Assembly (NCBI RefSeq): GCF_010672525.1 | Contig: NZ_JAAHGH010000018.1 | Location: forward strand, 1 to 64,000 | DNA from: Okeania sp. SIO2B3 | GTDB taxonomy: Bacteria; Cyanobacteriota; Cyanobacteriia; Cyanobacteriales; Microcoleaceae | DNA: 64,000 nucleotides | Direction of reading: 5' to 3' | In this document: one piece after another, positions 18,690 through 28,071 of the stretch | Position numbering within the stretch: the first letter of the stretch is position 1 | Layout: every line of letters starts with the position of its first letter | Program-made: the position numbers and the translations under genes | The notes under the pieces: model-generated | What the model saw: the letters and a program-made list of their open reading frames with translations, nothing else | Told to the model about the DNA's origin: nothing | The model's database searches: none

Positions 18690-19113
18690 ACGGTTACTCA
18701 TCCACAAGAATTTACGGTCAAACCGACCGCATTTCTCGCTCTTTATACTTGCGTTTAAATCCCGGTCTATAGATATGCCACACTTAGGGCAATCATAAGT
18801 TCTCAGACTTAATGGCATATCTTTAAAAATGACCACAATTAGAGCAAGTTTTTGACGATGGAAAAAATCTGTCTACTACCACTAGCTCAGAACCGTACCA
18901 TTGGAACTTGTACTCAAGCTGTCTGCGAAATTCATCAAACCATTATCTACTTATTGACTTAGCTAGCTGATGGTTGGCTAACATTCCAGACACATTGAAA
19001 TTTTCGATCACAACACTGCTGTGGTTCTTGGCTAAATAAGTTGTCAACTTATTAAGTGCATCTTTACGGATATCAGCTACTCGTCTATTTGCCCGTACTA
19101 GCTTAATCACAGC
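18690..19113 (-). pseudogene. TnpB (IS200/IS605-type) remnant
   Basis: Reading the minus strand gives LVRANRRVADIRKDALNKLTTYLAKNHSSVVIENFNVSGMLANHQLAKSIS, a stop, then [37 protein letters not shown], a frameshift, then CPKCGISIDRDLNASI. These are the RuvC-II Glu (IENF), zinc ribbon and RuvC-III Asp (DRDLNA) regions of TnpB. The N-terminal half and RuvC-I Asp are gone, and at least one stop and one frameshift are present. It is a different lineage from the IS607-type tnpB at 12547 (different zinc-ribbon and C-terminal sequence). Confidence 0.85.
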
Positions 19114-19197
19114 TTTATACCATACTTATTATACTGTTATTCTTTGATTAAGTCAATACTCTATCAAAATTAGACAACTCCTCACCAAAAAATATAC

Positions 19198-19800
19198 TTA
19201 AAAACCAGAGCTACTATAACGCTCTTCTGCCCAAGGTTCACCTCTTGTGTGATAACCATTCCGCTCCCAGAAACCTAATTCTTCATCCTTGAGAAATTCT
19301 AATCCATTAATCCATTTGGCACTTTTCCAAGCATAGAGGTGAGGAACTACCAATCGCACAGGGCCACCATGATTTGCTGGTAATGGCTCACCAAATAAAG
19401 TGTGGCCAAAGAAATTTTCTTCTCTGAGAAAATCAGTCACAGAAATATTAGTAGTGTAGCCTCCATAACAATGTTCCATAATATGGACAGCTTTAGGATC
19501 GACTTCTACATGACCCATCAAATCTGTAACTTTTACTCCTGTCCACTGAACATCTAGTTTTGACCAGCGAGTCACACAATGAAAATCTGCTGTGAAGTGA
19601 TTTTGTGGCATGGCCATTAAGTCTGACCAAGTAAAGGTTAATGGTTTAGCCAAACCCCATACTTTCAATTCCCATGTATCTGTACTTATATTAGGAGTTT
19701 GGCCATAAGTTAGTACGGGAAAGCCTTTAGCCAAGTATTGACCGGGAGGAACGCGATCGCCATTTTCTGCTTCTGGTTTGTGGAAAAATTTACCTATCAT
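19198..19800 (-). CDS. Sulfite oxidase-like molybdopterin oxidoreductase
   Basis: 200 aa, the normal size for the short cytoplasmic sulfite-oxidase-like proteins. The molybdopterin domain is shown by VWGLAKPLTFTWSDLMAMP, the molybdenum-ligand Cys in DFHCVTRWSKLDVQWTGV, MEHCYGGYTTNI and LPANHGGPVRLVVPHLYAWKSAKWINGLEF. There is no Tat signal peptide (N-terminus MIGKFFHKPEAEN), unlike MsrP/YedY. The substrate is unknown; a reductase or oxidase of a small S- or N-oxide is possible. A MITE ends 16 bases before the start codon. Confidence 0.9.
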   Translation of the reverse strand: MIGKFFHKPEAENGDRVPPGQYLAKGFPVLTYGQTPNISTDTWELKVWGLAKPLTFTWSDLMAMPQNHFTADFHCVTRWSKLDVQWTGVKVTDLMGHVEVDPKAVHIMEHCYGGYTTNISVTDFLREENFFGHTLFGEPLPANHGGPVRLVVPHLYAWKSAKWINGLEFLKDEELGFWERNGYHTRGEPWAEERYSSSGF

Positions 19801-19819
19801 GGTTAAAAACTTTTAGTAA

Positions 19820-20061
19820 TACAAATTCACTTTAAAGATGTCACAAATAGTTGGCAACTGATGATGTGAAAGAATAAGCTTAAATTAGTCTATAGCTATT
19901 ACTTTAAGTCTATCAACTTTCACTTCTGACTTCTGACTGAAATGAAGTGCGTCTTACATTCTGGAGGGGCTGTGCGGAATTACTTCCGCACTTTATAAAC
20001 CCCGTAGGAAACCTCAGAATTACACACTCGATGCATGAGTTCTGACTTTCGTGAAACGGTA
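19820..20061. repeat. MITE, TTA/TAA group (TACCRTTTCAC type), 242 bp
   Basis: Ends TACAAATTCACTTTAAAG and GACTTTCGTGAAACGGTA with duplication TAA (19817-19819, 20062-20064). Related copies are at 57969-58114 and 59561-59851. It contains a GGGGCTGTGCGGAATTACTTCCGCAC hairpin. Confidence 0.8.
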
Positions 20062-20223
20062 TAACTTACCTTGAATAGCTGAAATTAACTACTTTAGCTT
20101 CTGCAAATGCTAATATTCCTGAAATAATTCAGGAATTTATTCGTTTAATGATGAATAAAATTAACAAGTTTCTGCTTTTACTTTTTTAGTTGAGGAACTC
20201 AAATTTCACCTAAAAACTTTGAT

Positions 20224-20263
20224 AGTTTTCTGTTATCAGTGCTTCCACTGATAACAGAAAACT
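20224..20263. repeat. 18-bp perfect inverted repeat with 4-base loop
   Basis: AGTTTTCTGTTATCAGTG (20224-20241), CTTC, then its exact reverse complement (20246-20263). No T-run follows. Direct TTATCAGTGATTT motifs continue to about 20292. It may be an RNA hairpin, a protein-binding site or a small palindromic repeat. Confidence 0.7.
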
Positions 20264-20291
20264 TATCAGTGATTTTTCAGTGATTTCACTG

Positions 20292-20576
20292 TTATTCTCA
20301 AGTAGCCAATTCCATAATAAATATGGTAATTGCAACTATTCTACACTTTTATTTTTGCACTAATTCTGTTTTGTGTGCAATCCCAAGCTAGAATTATACC
20401 TCAGATTGAAAGCCAATGAAATCTTTTACAGTTAGGGATCGTAATGGATCTAATTTCATATTCTCGGTCCCGTTTCTAATCCTTAGGTACTAACTCTATA
20501 AGATGGGAACTTATTTGATCTTTAGCTATACTGTTTATCTAGATCGCTCATTATTGATAAATCACTCATAAATACC
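20292..20576. other. AT-rich intergenic region
   Basis: Nothing recognisable apart from a possible promoter region for the gene at 20577. Confidence 0.3.
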
Positions 20577-20795
20577 ATGAATTTGAACTATATAATTCCC
20601 TTATGTATTTCTTGTCTGGCTATTGTTGTCAGTCTCAATTCTGATGTCAAAACTCTGGATGGGATTCCTCGCTTGCTAGCACCCTGCATCGGATTCATTG
20701 GATTAATATGGTTTTTCAACCTTATTCCTTGGTTATTGAAGGTTGCTTGTATACTAATTTTACTTTCTATTCGTAAAAATTTTCTAATCCAATAA
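20577..20795 (+). CDS. Small two-helix membrane protein, unknown
   Basis: 72 aa with two hydrophobic segments (about 3-21, IIPLCISCLAIVVSL, and 34-66, LLAPCIGFIGLIWFFNLIPWLLKVACILILLSI) joined by a short polar loop. Likely an inner or thylakoid membrane protein. No family is recognised. The ATG at 20577 lacks a strong ribosome site, which lowers confidence. Confidence 0.5.
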   Translation: MNLNYIIPLCISCLAIVVSLNSDVKTLDGIPRLLAPCIGFIGLIWFFNLIPWLLKVACILILLSIRKNFLIQ

Positions 20796-21573
20796 CTAGA
20801 TTTTTTACTTTTAAAATATCTTTTTTTTCACTAAAATAAAAAAAATTAGAATATAATTTTACTGAATGAAGGTGTTTTTTTGCAATTTATACTGTCGAAA
20901 ATATATAGAATTTAACGATTACGGAGACTTGTTTATAACTTTCAGCTATCTTGATTAGATATCTCCAAAAATCAAAAATAAAATCAATTCTTATCCATAA
21001 ATTATTAATTATTTCTCCTTCCCGTTCCCTATTCCCTCGTTTCTGGAGATATCTATTATAATCAAAATCAACAAAGCCCAGAAAATTTTGTTAGGGTAAA
21101 GACATTCCAAGGGAATGTCCTTCTAGATTTAAGCATAATATTACCACTTTTTAAGATGGTGAAGTACAATTCAATATTAATATCTATCTCTCTCTTCCCT
21201 CACAGGAGTGCGCGTCCTCTCGCATCTAGCTTCTTACAGAAGAGTTAACGCTATCGCCGACGGTTCGCAGCGCTACTCCCTACTTCCAGTCCCTGTGTTC
21301 CCTACTACCAAGATGTACCTCATCAAATAGAAAATTTGGCTTTGGTTAAAAGAGGTATGATATCATATCCGGATAAGAGTGCGAACAAAAAACTTTCTCT
21401 TCTACTATTCTTTCTTCCCTCCTGAATCCTGACTCGGCCTTCCCCCTCCCCTCCTGGGAGGGGTTAGGAGTGGGTTGACTCCTAAAGAATTAGGATTAAT
21501 ATCATACACGCGCTTCAGCAACGCCGAAAATTTCTGTAAGTATAGCTCCTGACTACAAAATTTGACTTTTGTA
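20796..21573. other. Repeat-rich intergenic region
   Basis: Contains a GAGATATCT-flanked AT-rich block (20955-21058), the CCCTCACAGGAGTGCGCGT dispersed repeat (21195-21290) and an inverted copy of the 4811-type composite repeat (21359-21531). No gene. Confidence 0.5.
21359..21531. repeat. Composite repeat, inverted copy of the 4811/40606 type
   Basis: Begins ATATCATATCCGGATAAGAG and ends CACGCGCTTCAGCAACGCCG, with CCCCTCCTGGGAGGGG inside. The orientation is opposite to the copy at 4811-5049. Confidence 0.6.
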
Positions 21574-23010
21574 CTACCAATCTCGTGAATTTTGAGTTTG
21601 AGACTCATCCTGAATTGATAACCAATCTTTTCCTAACTGAATAGTCACATCTGACCTTAAATATCCTGTACTTTCTACAAAAACTTCTCCAAAACCTAGA
21701 GACTTTTGAACTTCCTGTGCAGCTTGAATATCTCCTTTCTGAGCAACAATTCGAGTCACCTCCAAAGGAGAATTCCAAGGTTTAGCCACTTTGACATTCC
21801 AATAACCAGCATCGTTTAGGGAATTTACTAATTCATCAACAGAGTCCCAATCATCTGTACTATCTTGAATTGCTACTCTAATATAAGAAGAATCAGAATT
21901 TTCTAATTGTTCGCGATCATAACCAAAATCAAAATGTTTAGCAATCATCGCATCTAAAGTTGTCAGATCGGGCAACCAGTAGCTAGCATTATACTTTTCA
22001 GGGTTGCTAAACTCACCAGGTACCATCAACATCTGCACATTAGAGCGCTCAGTTTTAGCAGCAAAATTCATCAAAGCTACTAATTCCTCAACACTCAAAT
22101 TTGTATCAATATGAGACTGAATTACCGAAAGAATTTTTGGTAGTCGTGATAAAGTTTTGACATTAACCGACTGTTCCATAAATGCTCGCATCAGAAGTTG
22201 CTGGCGTTGCACTCGCCCAATGTCCCCTAAATTATCGTAGCGGAATCTCAAAAATTGTAGAACCCGATCGCCATCGAGATGTTGTTTGCCAGCTTTGAGA
22301 TTAATATACAAATGTTGACTATCATCTTGATATTTCATATCTTTGGGCACATTAACGGTGACACCCCCAAGAGCATCTATTAATTTTTCTACTCCTTGTA
22401 CATTGACTCGAATATAACGGTCAATTCCTACCCCACCAAGAAGTTCACTCACAGCTTTGGCACTTTTAGCAGGTCCTCCATAATAGTTCGCAGCATTAAT
22501 CTTGGTTAAGCCTCGGTCTTCTACATAAGTACGAGTATCTCTAGGAATAGAAAGCAAAGTTAACTTCTGATTTTTAGGGTCGAACCTTACTAGAAGCATC
22601 GTATCAGATAATCCTTTAAAAGAATTAACTAAAGCGTGATATCCTATATTATTATTATCATGGGGATATTCTTCTAAATCTGACGTTAATACTTTAATTC
22701 CTAATAACAGTATATTTACAGGTCGGGTTAACTCTGGCAATCTCATACTACTTTTAGCCAGGTCTTGTTGAGAAAATACTGCTGCTTCTTCTGGAGAGAG
22801 CTTTTGTTGCATTAGTGGGGTGCTGGAAAGAGATACGGCCAAGAGAGCACCTGCTGTTGCAGATATCATTGCCACTCCAGCTAAACCTAGACCTAAACCA
22901 AACCAACGTCCTGGACCAAATTGGATAGGTTGTCTCTGTAAATCTTCTTTTGTTGAATGTTTTCTAGAGGTTGAATGTAAAAATTTATTAGCGGGCACTG
23001 GTTTCCTCAC
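21574..23010 (-). CDS. LytR-CpsA-Psr (LCP) family protein
   Basis: 478 aa. A cytoplasmic N-terminus, one membrane segment (about residues 36-60, GLGLGLAGVAMISATAGALLAVSLS), then an extracytoplasmic LCP domain from about 95: VNILLLGI, SDTMLLVRFDP, LSIPRDTRTYV, KINAANYYGGP, VTVNVPKDM, FLRFRYDN and GRVQRQQ carry the conserved Asp and Arg residues. A C-terminal LytR_C domain follows (about 385-460: SYIRVAIQDSTDD...LNDAGYWNV). LCP enzymes attach polyprenyl-linked glycopolymers to peptidoglycan or proteins. The start MRKPVPANK is the first ATG. The small membrane-protein gene at 23096-23482 lies 85 bases upstream on the same strand. Confidence 0.93.
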   Translation of the reverse strand: MRKPVPANKFLHSTSRKHSTKEDLQRQPIQFGPGRWFGLGLGLAGVAMISATAGALLAVSLSSTPLMQQKLSPEEAAVFSQQDLAKSSMRLPELTRPVNILLLGIKVLTSDLEEYPHDNNNIGYHALVNSFKGLSDTMLLVRFDPKNQKLTLLSIPRDTRTYVEDRGLTKINAANYYGGPAKSAKAVSELLGGVGIDRYIRVNVQGVEKLIDALGGVTVNVPKDMKYQDDSQHLYINLKAGKQHLDGDRVLQFLRFRYDNLGDIGRVQRQQLLMRAFMEQSVNVKTLSRLPKILSVIQSHIDTNLSVEELVALMNFAAKTERSNVQMLMVPGEFSNPEKYNASYWLPDLTTLDAMIAKHFDFGYDREQLENSDSSYIRVAIQDSTDDWDSVDELVNSLNDAGYWNVKVAKPWNSPLEVTRIVAQKGDIQAAQEVQKSLGFGEVFVESTGYLRSDVTIQLGKDWLSIQDESQTQNSRDW

Positions 23011-23095
23011 ACACTAAATATTAAGATAGGGTTTTTTGTCAGAAAAATTTTACTGAAAATTAAAATCTTCAATAGTTTAATAGAATCTTCGACTA

Positions 23096-23482
23096 TCATA
23101 AATGTTTACCTGCCACTTTTTCTGCTATCCGGCTAATTCCTGGTAGCCATAAGGGTTGTTTTTTCCAAATACGAACCATTAGGCCGAAACTTATTATGAA
23201 GTAGCTAGTAGTTAGTAGGCTATTTATTAATAACAGTGTGATAGTCCCAGATTCCCCAACTTCAGTCCCTGGTTGTAATAAAATATTGCCCAAGATCCAC
23301 ATCATGGTTAAAGTAATAACTAATTTGCTGACTGCTCTATTTTGTGGACTACCGTTGTGACGATACAGAATCCATATTGCGGGGAATAAGCCTAATATTG
23401 GGGTGACTAATAAATATAGTTGTAGGGGGTTAATGTTAGAGTTTTCTAGTTGCTGAATATTTTTCATTTTGATTATTAGCAA
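23096..23482 (-). CDS. Small membrane protein, unknown
   Basis: 128 aa (or 123 from the second Met, MKNIQQ). Three or four hydrophobic segments: LQLYLLVTPILGLFPAIWIL, LVITLTMMWILGNILL and ITLLLINSLLTTSYFIISFGLMV, with a positively charged tail (WKKQPLWLPG..RIAEKVAGKHL). It lies just upstream of the LCP gene in the same direction, so co-transcription and a cell-envelope role are plausible but inferred. Confidence 0.75.
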   Translation of the reverse strand: MLIIKMKNIQQLENSNINPLQLYLLVTPILGLFPAIWILYRHNGSPQNRAVSKLVITLTMMWILGNILLQPGTEVGESGTITLLLINSLLTTSYFIISFGLMVRIWKKQPLWLPGISRIAEKVAGKHL

Positions 23483-23671
23483 AAGTTCAGTTTTTGTCGG
23501 TATTTATATAACTTAAATCTGTCAGATTATGGTAATCTTTTTTTTAGAGGGAACATAAAATCAAAGTCACTATAATAAAAATAATAATCTTTGAACTAGA
23601 ATAAGTATATCCCATTTTTGGTTCCTAGTTTAATTAATTGAAATTAACAATTGAACAAATATATAGAGGTG

Positions 23672-24216
23672 ATGATGGATTTAATTAAAGCTGAAAATAT
23701 TAAATATCTACCACATTTAATTAATGAAAATTTTGACTTAAACAAGTTTATTTTTAATGTAGAAAATAATGCTTTTGTAGAATCAGTTGAGAGAGTAATT
23801 CTAGATTACAAAAAAAATAGAGGCGATCAATGGAAGTTTGATATAGATTTTGAGTATGTACTTGAGGATGAAAAATATACATTTACAATCATGGTAACTA
23901 GCAAATTACCGATGTTTATTACATATTGAAAAAAAATTAAAATTTCATGTTTGTCAAGAAGGTAAAATAACTGATTATTTTGTAATTCCACAAATAAAAG
24001 TTATATCTTAGTTATTCAAAAGTTGATTTTGATTCTAATAAACTAATAAAAAGTTCAGTATCAATGCAAATATTTTTACCTTATACTGGTGAATTTTTTG
24101 GAGATTTTTATTATTATTATGACCGGAATTAGACCTCTTTATTAGATTTTCCTAAAACAGATTTCTCTACTCACCATGTTGCTGATTTTATTTATAAGTA
24201 TTTTGTAAGTTATTAA
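23672..24216 (+). pseudogene. Frameshifted hypothetical gene
   Basis: The intact first part runs from the ATG at 23672 (AGAGGT site just upstream) to a stop at 23929. Coding sequence continues in the next frame (IEKKLKFHVCQEGKITDYFVIPQIKVIS) and then in a third frame (YSKVDFDSNKLIKSSVSMQIFLPYTGEFFGDFYYYYDRN, stop, TSLLDFPKTDFSTHHVADFIYKYFVSY). So at least two frameshifts and one stop interrupt a protein of about 180 aa. No family is recognised; it reads as a soluble acidic protein with a Phe/Tyr-rich C-terminus. The first 85 residues alone could still be made. Confidence 0.65.
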
Positions 24217-24390
24217 TTTTTTATCCTCCTAAAAACCGCGTCAAATATTTGACTTTCACCTGTTTCCTCAAACATTTAATTTTTAGCTCAGATCTCAAAT
24301 TTCAATGCTACATATACATTCTGATCATAAATTATTAAATTAGTGTTAAAATTTACAGTAACAGAGAATAGCAGGAGAACATTCACTCTT

Positions 24391-25101
24391 ATGACCACTA
24401 CCCAGAAAAAACCTATTGTTATTGCCCCATCCATATTATCAGCAGATTTTAGCCGTCTTGGAGATGAAGTACGAGCTGTAGACCAAGCTGGTGCTGACTG
24501 GATTCACGTTGATGTTATGGATGGCCGTTTTGTACCTAACATTACTATAGGTCCATTAATCGTCAAAGCACTTCGCCCTGTCACTGAAAAACCTCTTGAT
24601 GTCCACTTAATGATTGTGGAACCAGAGAAATATGTTGAAGATTTTGCTAAGGCGGGTGCAGATATTATATCTGTTCATGCTGAACATAATGCTTCACCCC
24701 ATTTACACCGAACTCTAGGCCAAATCAAAGAGTTGGGTAAGCAAGCTGGTGTAGTTCTTAATCCTTCTACACCATTAGAATTAATTGAATATACTTTAGA
24801 TTTGTGTGACTTGGTGTTGATTATGAGTGTCAACCCTGGTTTTGGAGGCCAGAGTTTTATTCCTGGAGTGGTATCTAAGATTCGTAAGCTTCGTGAAATG
24901 TGTGATGAACGAGGACTCGATCCTTGGATTGAAGTTGATGGTGGTCTTAAGACCAATAATACTTGGCAGGTGTTAGAAGCTGGTGCTAATGCTATTGTTG
25001 CAGGTTCTGCCGTGTTTAAAGCTGATGATTATGCAGAAGCAATTAATGGTATTCGTAACAGTAAGCGTCCTGTTCCTGAACCTGAGTTAGTTACTGTTTA
25101 A
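24391..25101 (+). CDS. rpe: Ribulose-phosphate 3-epimerase
   Basis: 236 aa from the ATG at 24391 ([21 protein letters not shown]), with AGGAG 13 bases upstream; a 16-residue in-frame upstream extension is unlikely. The TIM-barrel signatures are complete: [54 protein letters not shown] and [10 protein letters not shown]. The enzyme interconverts ribulose 5-phosphate and xylulose 5-phosphate in the Calvin cycle and pentose phosphate pathway. Xylulose 5-phosphate is also a substrate of the phosphoketolase encoded at 8.8-11.3 kb. A terminator hairpin follows. Confidence 0.97.
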   Translation: MTTTQKKPIVIAPSILSADFSRLGDEVRAVDQAGADWIHVDVMDGRFVPNITIGPLIVKALRPVTEKPLDVHLMIVEPEKYVEDFAKAGADIISVHAEHNASPHLHRTLGQIKELGKQAGVVLNPSTPLELIEYTLDLCDLVLIMSVNPGFGGQSFIPGVVSKIRKLREMCDERGLDPWIEVDGGLKTNNTWQVLEAGANAIVAGSAVFKADDYAEAINGIRNSKRPVPEPELVTV

Positions 25102-25136
25102 TGACAACAAATACAGTTTAATAAAAAATTATTAAA

Positions 25137-25173
25137 ATTAAAAATGGGTTGTATAATCCATTTTTAATTCTTT
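25137..25173 (+). terminator. Terminator after rpe
   Basis: Perfect 11-bp stem ATTAAAAATGG (25137-25147) / CCATTTTTAAT (25158-25168), 10-base loop, then TCTTTT. It is 36 bases after the rpe stop. Confidence 0.7.
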
Positions 25174-25193
25174 TGTAAAGTTCTCTCCCGTTA

Positions 25194-25459
25194 TATCAAA
25201 TCCGGTTGAATACTTATTATATAGTTGAGAGTAGGGAACCCACCCTTAACCCCTCCTGGGAGGGGAATTTGGGGAGTAGGGGAGACGAAATAGACATCTC
25301 CAATTATCAAAAATCAAATCAATTATCGTACAGAAATTATCAATTATTTCCCTGTAGGGACATTGCATGCAACGTCTCTACTCCCTCTTTTAGAGGAGAT
25401 GTCTAATATCAAAGTAATTTAAGAAATTATCAAAAGATACTATATAACCGGATTTGATA
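25194..25459. repeat. MITE, TTA/TAA group, 266 bp
   Basis: Ends TATCAAATCCGGTTGAATA and TATATAACCGGATTTGATA with perfect TTA duplication (25191-25193, 25460-25462). It contains the CCCCTCCTGGGAGGGG palindrome and a GTAGGGACATTG..CAACGTCTCTAC hairpin. Confidence 0.88.
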
Positions 25460-25540
25460 TTAAACAAGAGGAGCATCTTATTGTTAGCTACGCACTCCAA
25501 CTTCCTCTTCTTCCTTCTTCCTTCTTCTTTCTTCCTTCAT

Positions 25541-26326
25541 TTATTCACTAACTTTAGCCAAAAATTTCTCCATATCTGACAGTTTTACTGCACCAGAAAA
25601 AGTTTCTCCATTCATCACAAAGAAAGGTGTACCAGAAGCACCAATTTCTTGAGCTAGTTGAATATCTTCTTGAATTGAATTAATTGCTTCCTGAGATTGG
25701 CGATCGCTATTAAACTTCTCTATATCTAAATTAAAATTATTAGCAACCTCTATATAGAACTCTTCACCTAATTTATCTTGTTGTTCAAATAAAGCATCGT
25801 GATATTCCCAAAATTTACCTTGTTGTTGAGCTGCCCAAGATGCTTTAGCTGCTGGAATTGCTTGAGGATGAATTCTTACTAGAGGTAAATGCTTAAATAC
25901 TAAAGTTACTCTATCTTGATGTTTATCCATAAATTCTTTAAGATTTCCTTGCACTCTGGAGCAGAAAGGACATTGAAAATCTGAGAATTCAAACAGTACT
26001 ATTTTTTGCTCGGTAGAACCGAAAGTTGGAGAATTACCAATTTTGGCTTGAGGATTGGTTTGAAACTGTTTTAATGCTTCTTGCTTACTAGCTTGCTGTT
26101 GTTCCAGTTGTTGTTCTTGGTAAGCTTGTACTGATTCGATAATTGCTTCTGGATTATTACGAATAATCTGTAATACTTGTTGTTCTAATTCTTCTGAATT
26201 TACTTGAGTACCAGTTGATTGAGCTGATGGAGTACAACCACTAATGGCAATAACTATACTGAATATTGCTATGAAGCATAAAACTTTCAAGTTATATAGA
26301 TTAAATCTAGTAGAAAAATTACTCAT
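25541..26326 (-). CDS. DsbA-like thioredoxin-fold lipoprotein
   Basis: 261 aa from the ATG at 26326 (MSNFSTRF), chosen because it places a lipoprotein signal (LCFIAIFSIVIAISGC) at the N-terminus; the open frame extends 45 residues further upstream. After the lipobox Cys and a Gln-rich stretch (EQQLEQQQASKQEAL) comes a DsbA-type thioredoxin domain with active site FSDFQCPFCSRVQ and the cis-Pro region GTPFFVMNGETFSG. It should catalyse disulfide exchange in the periplasm or lumen, anchored by lipid. It resembles BdbD/DsbA family members of Gram-positives and cyanobacteria. No partner DsbB is seen nearby. Confidence 0.88.
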   Translation of the reverse strand: MSNFSTRFNLYNLKVLCFIAIFSIVIAISGCTPSAQSTGTQVNSEELEQQVLQIIRNNPEAIIESVQAYQEQQLEQQQASKQEALKQFQTNPQAKIGNSPTFGSTEQKIVLFEFSDFQCPFCSRVQGNLKEFMDKHQDRVTLVFKHLPLVRIHPQAIPAAKASWAAQQQGKFWEYHDALFEQQDKLGEEFYIEVANNFNLDIEKFNSDRQSQEAINSIQEDIQLAQEIGASGTPFFVMNGETFSGAVKLSDMEKFLAKVSE

Positions 26327-26461
26327 AGTCCTCAATTTAATTTCAAAAAAATCATGAATATAATATAGCAGTAATTTCATTTGAGCTGCTTCAAAAACCT
26401 TGCTTAGGAAAAAGGAGAAAAGCAATAGGCCAAAGGCAAGATGTTTTGTTGGACTTTTCAC

Positions 26462-26770
26462 TGTTAGTAAATAACCAATTCTTGTTTAACATTTCAAATC
26501 AAAATACTATGTATAGTAGTCATATTTAAGTTCTACTATAAAACAAAATTAGGCTAATTAATAAAAGTTTTGAGAAAAATTATTTGACAGATTTATCCCG
26601 CAAAAAAAATTAGCACATCTTTATAATATCTACCGAAGAATTAAGGTTTAAATCATCTTCTTGGTTTGAATAAATAAACAAACAAAATACTTTTTGTCAA
26701 TACTCTATGCTTTCAGGATAAGTAATAATCAATAATTAATTTTTGAACTTTGGATTTAAATGAATAATTA
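26462..26770. other. AT-rich intergenic region
   Basis: No gene or repeat recognised; it ends at a MITE. Confidence 0.3.
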
Positions 26771-27040
26771 TAGTTTGCTGATTAAATCTAAAAGTATTTA
26801 CAGATCAAGGTAAGTGCCTTTTTGGGGCTTTTAAAAAGTGCCTGTTTTTCAGCTATTGATGCTCAAAAAGTTAAGATTTTAGGCTCATAGTTGGGCAGAA
26901 AAATCATTCTTACAATTCTTACTCCTACCTCTTCGCTCATTCCCTTTTCTCCCCTCCTGGGAGGGACCCGCGGGTGGGTTATCTCCTGTTTCCTGTCTCC
27001 TGTCTCCTACCCTCACCCATAAGACTTTTTCAGCAAACCC
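26771..27040. repeat. MITE, GGGTTTGCTGATT family, 270 bp
   Basis: Ends TAGTTTGCTGATTAAATC and TTTTTCAGCAAACCC with perfect 6-bp duplication TAATTA (26765-26770, 27041-27046). It contains a GGGAGGGACCCGCGGGTGGGTT segment and a CTCCTGT heptad run. Confidence 0.88.
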
Positions 27041-27136
27041 TAATTATAGTTTGCCAAAATCATCTAAATTTTGACAAACAAACGTAATTAATAATCTATA
27101 GACACACTTTCTAAATTAGAAGAAAATGGTTAAATT

Positions 27137-27601
27137 CTAATCTAAAAAACCCATCAAACCTTCATTATCAATCTGATTAGAAGCAACTGGACGATTCATC
27201 AAAGTTTGACTAACTTCTAAATGATTAGTACCTACAGGGCGAACTCCAGAAGCAGTAATAGTACTATTAAATTCTAATCCACTAACGACAACTGGGCGAA
27301 TTCCAGAAGCAGACATTGTATGATGGACTTCAAGACCTGTTGAAACTACAGGACGATTAGAAATTGTTTGAGTATACTGAAGATGAGTTGTGCCAATAGG
27401 ACGATTTCCAGGCAAGGCTAATTTTTCAGATACTTGAGATTCTTGTGCTTGCTTTTCTTGTACTGGTTTGGTCTCAACTTGTAAAGTGGTACGCTGCCCT
27501 GACCCTTGATCCAATTTTGTTGGCTGATTACTTTGAGTATTAGATTCACTACTACTATTAGTAGTTTTATTAGTTTCTGTCATAGTTCCATTAGTGCTCA
27601 T
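27137..27601 (-). CDS. Ser/Thr-rich protein with five RP(V/I) repeats
   Basis: 154 aa. Residues 1-65 are low-complexity, Ser/Thr/Asn/Gln-rich and probably disordered. Residues ~66-145 are five imperfect repeats of about 16-19 residues built on RPxxxxxLxxxxTxxxx (NRPIGTTHLQYTQTIS, NRPVVSTGLEVHHTMSASG, IRPVVVSGLEFNSTITASG, VRPVGTNHLEVSQTLM, NRPVASNQIDNEG). It ends LMGFLD. I do not know its function. A solenoid or adaptor role with a conserved hydrophobic C-terminal tail is possible. No signal peptide. Confidence 0.75.
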   Translation of the reverse strand: MSTNGTMTETNKTTNSSSESNTQSNQPTKLDQGSGQRTTLQVETKPVQEKQAQESQVSEKLALPGNRPIGTTHLQYTQTISNRPVVSTGLEVHHTMSASGIRPVVVSGLEFNSTITASGVRPVGTNHLEVSQTLMNRPVASNQIDNEGLMGFLD

Positions 27602-28071
27602 AATTTTACATCTCCATTATTAAAATTGGTTTATCGCTTGATAATTTAGAACCACCAATTTTTGTTATTGGTCTTTGTTTGTTTATTTAATTCTTAAATT
27701 TTAATAAACCTGTAGTCATTGTAACCATACTTAAAGTAAAAAACATAGTTTTGTTAAAAAATGCAACATCTCAGGGAGTGTGGGGAGATGGGGAGATGGG
27801 GAGATTTGTATAGTATATTTGTACAATTAAATGTATTTTATATTAGTATTTTCTGGCGACAAAGAATTAGCCCTGGGGGGATGGGGCAGTAGGAGAAATT
27901 AAAAAATATATAATAAATATCCTTACCATTACCATACAGGACTACTGAAGAAGGTTGTTGGTTCAGGGTTTTAGGTTTAATCAGCCTGAAGTTGACGATA
28001 AAATTTATTTAGAGTAGGCAACAGCGACTGAGCAGTCTTACTTTTAATTTTTGATTTTGAACTTTTAAATT
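27602..28071. other. Intergenic region between divergent genes
   Basis: Contains a GGGGAGATGGGGAGAT heptad run (about 27784-27806) and otherwise AT-rich sequence. Promoters for both flanking genes must lie here, but none is clear. Confidence 0.3.
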
